Positions 59,703-64,000 of a stretch of DNA of 64,000 nucleotides are shown here, piece by piece; position 1 is the stretch's first letter, and each line of letters opens with the position of its first letter. The notes under the pieces are model-generated. The model worked only from the letters and a program-made list of their open reading frames with translations. It searched no databases and was not told where the DNA came from. Source of the DNA: Sciscionella marina DSM 45152 (GTDB lineage: Bacteria > Actinomycetota > Actinomycetes > Mycobacteriales > Pseudonocardiaceae); the NCBI RefSeq assembly GCF_000379465.1, contig NZ_KB905385.1, positions 1-64,000 on the forward strand, in the 5' to 3' direction. The position numbers were made by a program, and so were the translations under genes.

Positions 59703-60659
59703 CTAACCGGTGAACGCCTTGGTGAAATCGAGTGGGCTCTGTGCCACCCCGCTGCAGGTGGAGGAGGCGCGGGCGGCGGAATCACAGGCTTTGTCGCGGT
59801 TCAGCGACCAGAAGGAAAGCCGCCCCACCTGATTCGATTTCGCCCATTCGGCGACCGCTTTCGCGTTGTCCATGGTGAGTGTGGAATTGTCGTCGTTGGT
59901 GCCGATCATCGGGGTGATACCGATATTGGCATTGCTGTAGCCGGAATCGATGCCCTGGATCTGTTTGAGGGTCGCCTGGGCGGCGCTGGTCGCGGCCTTG
60001 CCCATGTCCTGGCTGCCCTGGTTGTAGTCCATCGCCATGATGTTGACGATGTCGATGCGCACCCCGGCGTCTTTGGCGGCCTGCACGGGTTTCAGCCCGT
60101 CCTGGGTGAGCCCGTCCGGCAGTACCGGCAGGGTGACCGAGATCTCGAGGTCCGGGTTACTCGCTTTGAGTGCTTTCACCGCTTTCATGTTCCGCGCGGC
60201 GGCCGCGGTGTCGTTCTGGGCGGCGCCCTCGATGTCGAAGTCCAGCTGGTTCACCTTGTAGGTGTCGATGATCTGCTGGTAGCCCTTCTGGATGGCCTGC
60301 TGATCGGTGCAGGTCCAGGCGAGTGGCAGGCCCGCGGCGCCACCGGTGGAGATGATCGGGCTCGCGCCTTCGGATCGCGCCTTCTCGATCTCCCCGTCGA
60401 CCTTCGGATCCTTGCCGATCGGCAGCGTGTCGCCCCAGATCTGGTCGCATCCGGAACCGGTGACGAAAGCGGCGCTGAACGACTTGAGTCCGGCCCCGGT
60501 TATCGCCTGGTGGAGCATGTCCACCTGGGAATTCGACATGTCGACATAGGGGGCGGCGGTCGCGCTCGCCGTGGTCTGGGCGTCAGCGGTGAACGGGACG
60601 GCGAGCGCGCATCCGGTGACTGCGGCGACGGCGGTGGCAAGGAAGGACTTGCGGGACAT
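59703..60659 (-). CDS. secreted GH18-family (chitinase-like) protein
   Basis: 318 aa from ATG 60659 with GAGGAGA upstream. The signal peptide 'MSRKSFLATAVAAVTGCALA' ends near 'TADA|QT'; 'VTGC' could alternatively be a lipobox. The TIM-barrel chitinase active site appears as 'NQLDFDIEG', retaining the DxDxE acids, with 'IDIVNIMAMDYN' and 'GRLSFWSLNRDKAC' as the usual strand 6 and 8 motifs. It would hydrolyse chitin or related beta-1,4-GlcNAc polymers outside the cell. No chitin-binding module is attached. Confidence 0.88.
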   Translation of the reverse strand: MSRKSFLATAVAAVTGCALAVPFTADAQTTASATAAPYVDMSNSQVDMLHQAITGAGLKSFSAAFVTGSGCDQIWGDTLPIGKDPKVDGEIEKARSEGASPIISTGGAAGLPLAWTCTDQQAIQKGYQQIIDTYKVNQLDFDIEGAAQNDTAAAARNMKAVKALKASNPDLEISVTLPVLPDGLTQDGLKPVQAAKDAGVRIDIVNIMAMDYNQGSQDMGKAATSAAQATLKQIQGIDSGYSNANIGITPMIGTNDDNSTLTMDNAKAVAEWAKSNQVGRLSFWSLNRDKACDSAARASSTCSGVAQSPLDFTKAFTG

Positions 60660-60821
60660 CTGATCTCCTCGGCTCTGCGAAAGGCTCAGGAAAAAGCGCC
60701 ACGTAGCATCGCAGCGGCCGAGCTTGATCGGTACCGACCATCGTCGCTTCACAATTGACCGAACCTCGTAGGATGGGTTCGGCGATACCAGCGAACGGAA
60801 TCAGCGAACGAGGAGAAACCC

Positions 60822-61010
60822 ATGATCGACCGGTTCGAGGCGGGTAAGGACACCGTCCAGGAGCTCACCGAGTCGGCCTCGGCGCACATCGGCAATATCG
60901 CCACGATCGTCACCGGTGCGGTGCGCGATGTGGCCCGGGAAACGGGTGACTGGCTGACCGAGCTGATCACGATGCCGGAGGCGGCGGCGCGCTCGACAAG
61001 GGACGAGTGA
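60822..61010 (+). CDS. small helical protein of unknown function
   Basis: 62 aa, start ATG 60822 with CGAGGAGA 5-6 nt upstream, a near-ideal ribosome-binding site. 'FEAGKDTVQELTESASAHIGNIATIVTGAVRDVARETGDWLTELITM' is predicted as one or two amphipathic helices. No family recognised. It is a single gene between two opposite neighbours and ends at a strong terminator, which supports it being genuinely expressed. Confidence 0.75.
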   Translation: MIDRFEAGKDTVQELTESASAHIGNIATIVTGAVRDVARETGDWLTELITMPEAAARSTRDE

Positions 61011-61049
61011 TCCCCCGGTCCGAGCCGTACGTGCCCGGTCCGGGGGATC
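61009..61049. terminator. hairpin terminator between the 62-aa gene and hpnH
   Basis: GATCCCCCGG (61009-61018) pairs with CCGGGGGATC (61040-61049); three more pairs follow after one mismatch. It overlaps the stop codon of the small gene and lies 14 bp from the convergent hpnH stop, so it can serve both. Confidence 0.75.
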
Positions 61050-61062
61050 CGCTGTCTCCGCG

Positions 61063-62073
61063 TTATTTCTCGATGGCCGCCCGGATGGACTCCTTGAGCG
61101 AGCCCATGGTGGCCAGCACGGCGGTCGGTTCGTAGCCGCAGTGCGCCATGCAGTTGTCGCAGCGGGGGTCCTTGCCCCTGCCGTATTTGTCCCAGTCGGT
61201 CGTCTCGATGAGTTCCTTGTAGGTCTTGGCGTACCCATCGGACATCAGGTAGCAGGGTTTCTGCCACCCGAAAAGGGAATACGAGGGAATTCCCCACGCG
61301 GTGCACTGGAAATCGACCTTGCCCTCGAGGAAATCGAGGAACAGCGGCGAGTGGTTGAGCCGCCATTTCTTGCGGCGACCGTCCGCGAACACCTTCTTGA
61401 ACAGTTCGCGGGTTTCCTGCACACCGAGGAAGTGGTCCTGGTCGGGAGCTTTCTCGTAGGCGTACGCGGGGGAGAATTCCATCTCGTCGACCTTGACCAC
61501 GTCGTTGAGGTAGTCGAAGGTGTCGATGATGCTCTGCGGGGTGTCCGTGGAGAAGAAGGTGGAGTTACTGGTGACGCGGAATCCGCGGGACTGCAGCTCC
61601 TTGATCGCCTCCATCGCCTCGTCGAAGACGCCTTCCTTGCACACCGAGGCATCGTGCGCATCCCGCAGACCGTCGATGTGAATGGCCCACTGGAAATACG
61701 GCGAGGGTTTGAAATCGAACTTGTCGATCCGCTTGCGCACCAGCATGGCGTTCGTGCACAGGGTGACGAACTTCTTGCGCTTGACCAGTTCGTTGACGAT
61801 GACGTCGATCTGCGGGTGCATCAGCGGTTCGCCGCCGGAGATGGCGACCATGGGCGCACCGGATTCCTCGATCGCGCCGACTGCCTGTTCGACCGGCATC
61901 CTGCGCTTGAGCACATCGGCCGGGTGCTGGATCTTGCCGCACCCCGCGCAGGAGAGGTTGCACGCGAACAGGGTTTCCAGTTCGACGACGAGCGGGAATT
62001 TCTTCACGCCCCTGATTTTGTTCTTGAAAATGTAGGCACCTACACGAAGTGCCTGTCGCACTGGTACAGCCAT
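61063..62073 (-). CDS. hpnH: adenosyl-hopene transferase HpnH (radical SAM)
   Basis: 336 aa. The radical-SAM cluster motif is C38-x3-C42-x2-C45 ('FACNLSCAGCGK'). 'MVAISGGEPLMHP' is the GGE SAM-binding motif, and the C-terminal Cys cluster 'CDNCMAHCGYEPTAV' is characteristic of HpnH. The enzyme adds a 5'-deoxyadenosyl radical to diploptene, the first step of hopanoid side-chain extension. It follows hpnG and shc on the same strand, 7 bp after hpnG. Confidence 0.94.
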   Translation of the reverse strand: MAVPVRQALRVGAYIFKNKIRGVKKFPLVVELETLFACNLSCAGCGKIQHPADVLKRRMPVEQAVGAIEESGAPMVAISGGEPLMHPQIDVIVNELVKRKKFVTLCTNAMLVRKRIDKFDFKPSPYFQWAIHIDGLRDAHDASVCKEGVFDEAMEAIKELQSRGFRVTSNSTFFSTDTPQSIIDTFDYLNDVVKVDEMEFSPAYAYEKAPDQDHFLGVQETRELFKKVFADGRRKKWRLNHSPLFLDFLEGKVDFQCTAWGIPSYSLFGWQKPCYLMSDGYAKTYKELIETTDWDKYGRGKDPRCDNCMAHCGYEPTAVLATMGSLKESIRAAIEK

Positions 62074-62080
62074 ACGAGTT

Positions 62081-62665
62081 TCAGACCTCCAAATCTACCG
62101 CGGGAGTGTTGAGGGTCGTCGTTTCCTCGGCCCATTTGCGCATTCCTGGTCCCACTCTACGCAGCGTACGAATCGCCGCGATGCCCGCGGTGACGGTGCG
62201 CGGGTGGGACAGCGGGAACCGCGGGGTGTCGACGACGGCCCTGATGACCGCTCGGGGACCGGTCACCCGGTGCAGCAGGTGCGCGGATTCCATATCGGCG
62301 ATGAGCGCACCGGTCGCGGCGAGTTGGGATCGCCGCGCGCCGTGCACGATCGCGGCCGTGGTGACGACCGGTCCGAGGTGCACGGTGAGTCCTGATTCGC
62401 GCAGCAGCGCGGCGAGGCGTTCGGGCTCGGTGAGCGCGAACTCGGCCCCGTCCTCGGCGCGCACGCAGTTGCCGACGACGAGGTCGCCTGCGGACACGGC
62501 ACCGTCGAGGGCACCGCCGAACCCGGCGACGACCGCCGGTTCCGTGGTGGCGGGCGCGGCACGCAGCGAGCGCGCCCTGCCCATTCCGGTGCGCAGTACG
62601 TGCGCGCCCGCGCTGCGCATCGAAAGGGCTTCGATGCGCAGCGGGGCGAGCACGGTAACGGTCAT
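62081..62665 (-). CDS. hpnG: HpnG-like nucleoside phosphorylase of hopanoid synthesis
   Basis: 194 aa. 'VLRTGMGRARS' and 'VVAGFGGALDGAVSAGDLVVGNCV' are the phosphate/ribose motifs of PNP/MTAN-type phosphorylases, and 'GALIADMESAHLLHRVTG' has the purine-site Met-Glu. In hopanoid clusters the enzyme removes adenine from adenosylhopane to give ribosylhopane. It overlaps the shc stop by ATGA and precedes hpnH. Confidence 0.88.
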   Translation of the reverse strand: MTVTVLAPLRIEALSMRSAGAHVLRTGMGRARSLRAAPATTEPAVVAGFGGALDGAVSAGDLVVGNCVRAEDGAEFALTEPERLAALLRESGLTVHLGPVVTTAAIVHGARRSQLAATGALIADMESAHLLHRVTGPRAVIRAVVDTPRFPLSHPRTVTAGIAAIRTLRRVGPGMRKWAEETTTLNTPAVDLEV

Positions 62666-64000
62666 GATGCAGGTTGGTCCGTTCCGAGGTAGCGGCCGAT
62701 CGCGTTGATCGGGAAGACCAGCCGGTAGAGCTCATAGCTGATGTAGAAGTCGCCGGGGAATCCGGTCCCGGTGAACTGTTCCTCGTCCCAGCCGCCGTCG
62801 GCGCGCTGGTTGCTCATCAGCCAGCGGATCCCGGCGTCCGCCTTCGGCCCGCGCTCACCGGCGGCCAGCAGGGCCAGCAGCGCCCACGCGGTCTGCGAGG
62901 GGGTGGAGGTTCCCTTACCGCTCCAGGTCGTGTCCACATAGGACCGCAGATCCTCGCCCCAGCCGCCGTCCGGGTTCTGCTTCTCGTACAGCCAGGCGAC
63001 CGCGCGCCGGATCCGGTTGTCCCCCGCGGAGATGCCGGACTTGATCAGCGCGGGAACCACGGCACCGGTGCCGTAGATGTAGTTCGCGCCCCAGCGGCCG
63101 TACCAGGAACCGTCTTCCTCCTGGGAGTCGAGCAGCCAGCGCAGCCCGTCGCGTGCCGGCCGGCTGTGCGTCATGCCCAGCGCGGTGTACATCTCCACGA
63201 TGTGCGCGGTGACATCGGCCGACGGCGGGTCGATGACGGCGCCGAAATCGCAGAACGGCACATAGTTGACCAGCCACTGGGTGTTGTCCGCGTCGAACGC
63301 GCCCCAGCCGCCGTCCTTGGACCGCATCGCGGTGAGCCAGGTAGTCGCCTTCTCGATGGAGGCTCGTACCGCGCCCTGCCGCTGCGGGTGCTTGACCCGG
63401 TTGAGCGCGAGCACGATCTCCGAGGTGTCGTCGGTGTCCGGGTAGATGTCGTTGGCGAACTCGAAGGCCCAGCCACCGCATTCCACGCCGGGCCGCTGCA
63501 CCGTCCAGTCACCCGGCACGGTGATCTGCTCGGCGAGCAGCCAGTCGGTCGCGGTGACCACGGACTCGTTGTCCGCCGGGATACCCGCGTCGAGCAGGGC
63601 GTTGAGCGCGAGCGCGGTGTCCCACACCGGGGACTGGCAGGCCTCGAACCAGCGCATCGTGCCGTCCGGGGTCTCCTCCCAGACGGTGAACCCGTCGAGC
63701 CCGTTGATCGCCTTGTCCAGCACCGGGTGGTCCATCTGGTAGCCGAGCAGGGTCAGCGCGATGATCGAGTACACCCACGGGGGCTGGATGCCGCCCCAGC
63801 CGCCGTCGGCCTCCTGGCGGGCGATGATCCACTCGCCGACCTGGCGCAGCGCCGATTCGCGCAGTGGTTTGACCGGGGAGTCTTCGTGCCGGTGCAGCAG
63901 CCAGTCCAGCCCGTTGAACGCGGTGCTGAAGAAGTCGTCGCGCAGCTTGTCCCGGGCGTCCACCAGCCGCATCGGGTTGAGCTCGGCGAGCTTGGGCAGT
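62662..64000 (-). CDS. shc: squalene-hopene cyclase (5' end beyond the window)
   Basis: About 446 residues are visible; the frame is open to the window edge, so the start is missing (full length is about 630). 'YPDTDDTSEIVLALNRV' holds the DxDD acid that protonates squalene. Many QW motifs are present, such as 'EADGGWGGIQPPWVYS', 'EDGSWYGRWGANYIYG', 'NPDGGWGEDL' and 'RADGGWDEEQFTGTGFPGDFYISYELYR'. It cyclises squalene to hopene in the membrane, providing the substrate for HpnH/HpnG immediately downstream. 'GFPGDFYISY' near the C-terminus is typical of SHC rather than of oxidosqualene cyclases. Confidence 0.95.
   Translation of the reverse strand, partial: LPKLAELNPMRLVDARDKLRDDFFSTAFNGLDWLLHRHEDSPVKPLRESALRQVGEWIIARQEADGGWGGIQPPWVYSIIALTLLGYQMDHPVLDKAINGLDGFTVWEETPDGTMRWFEACQSPVWDTALALNALLDAGIPADNESVVTATDWLLAEQITVPGDWTVQRPGVECGGWAFEFANDIYPDTDDTSEIVLALNRVKHPQRQGAVRASIEKATTWLTAMRSKDGGWGAFDADNTQWLVNYVPFCDFGAVIDPPSADVTAHIVEMYTALGMTHSRPARDGLRWLLDSQEEDGSWYGRWGANYIYGTGAVVPALIKSGISAGDNRIRRAVAWLYEKQNPDGGWGEDLRSYVDTTWSGKGTSTPSQTAWALLALLAAGERGPKADAGIRWLMSNQRADGGWDEEQFTGTGFPGDFYISYELYRLVFPINAIGRYLGTDQPAS

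Overview
The window is high-GC actinomycete chromosome, most probably from a Pseudonocardiaceae-like soil organism. This rests on the overall base composition, frequent GTG starts, ATGA/GTGA gene overlaps, an IdeR/DmdR-type iron box, actinobacterial protein families (CsbD, Rv2629-like, FadD2-like, WS/DGAT, a PolA paralogue) and a hopanoid cluster at the right end. No rRNA, tRNA, phage, insertion sequence or CRISPR array was recognised. The genus cannot be fixed from the sequence alone.

Layout. 1-8 kb: AraC regulator, lipoprotein, a small XRE regulator divergent from methionine aminopeptidase with twin palindromic operators, an ABC-F ribosome-protection type protein behind a leader-peptide attenuator, and an iron-box-controlled siderophore esterase facing a decayed siderophore-binding lipoprotein gene. 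8-13 kb: a four-gene catabolic operon (class III aminotransferase, nitrilase-family amidohydrolase, amino-acid permease, Gfo/Idh/MocA dehydrogenase). 13-24 kb: TetR/MFS efflux pair, aromatic-acid transporter with benzoylformate decarboxylase and LysR regulator, RecQ, amidase, cold-shock protein. 24-35 kb: desaturase, then a long leftward series (pcaH-pcaG-pcaB-pcaL-aldehyde dehydrogenase-AraC-VOC-GMC), with IclR and pobA divergent. 35-49 kb: acyl-CoA ligase and oxidase genes, a SigB-type stress island, FadD, a PolA-like polymerase, MFS, TetR, Crp and lactate-monooxygenase-like genes. 49-64 kb: SDR genes, two tandem NarL-type two-component systems, a glycosyltransferase/WS-DGAT fusion, a GH18-like secreted protein, and hpnH-hpnG-shc (shc runs off the end).

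How genes fit together. MdlC, a benzaldehyde-type dehydrogenase, PobA and PcaHGB/PcaL, with an AAHS transporter, make most of a route from (hydroxy)mandelate through 4-hydroxybenzoate and protocatechuate to 3-oxoadipate. A lactate-monooxygenase-family flavoprotein and a GMC-family flavoprotein are possible but unproven entry enzymes.

The most striking structural signal is a family of 77-80 bp intergenic elements resembling mycobacterial MIRUs. Each encodes a 24-27 codon mini-ORF and carries the Shine-Dalgarno sequence of the next start codon. Five copies lie at three loci (9.5, 32.7 and 58.9 kb). A fourth site (31.8 kb, between pcaH and pcaG) has the same start/stop-overlap architecture with unrelated sequence. 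Gene decay is also visible: remnants of an AAC(3) acetyltransferase, a SAM methyltransferase, an HNH nuclease and a siderophore-binding protein.
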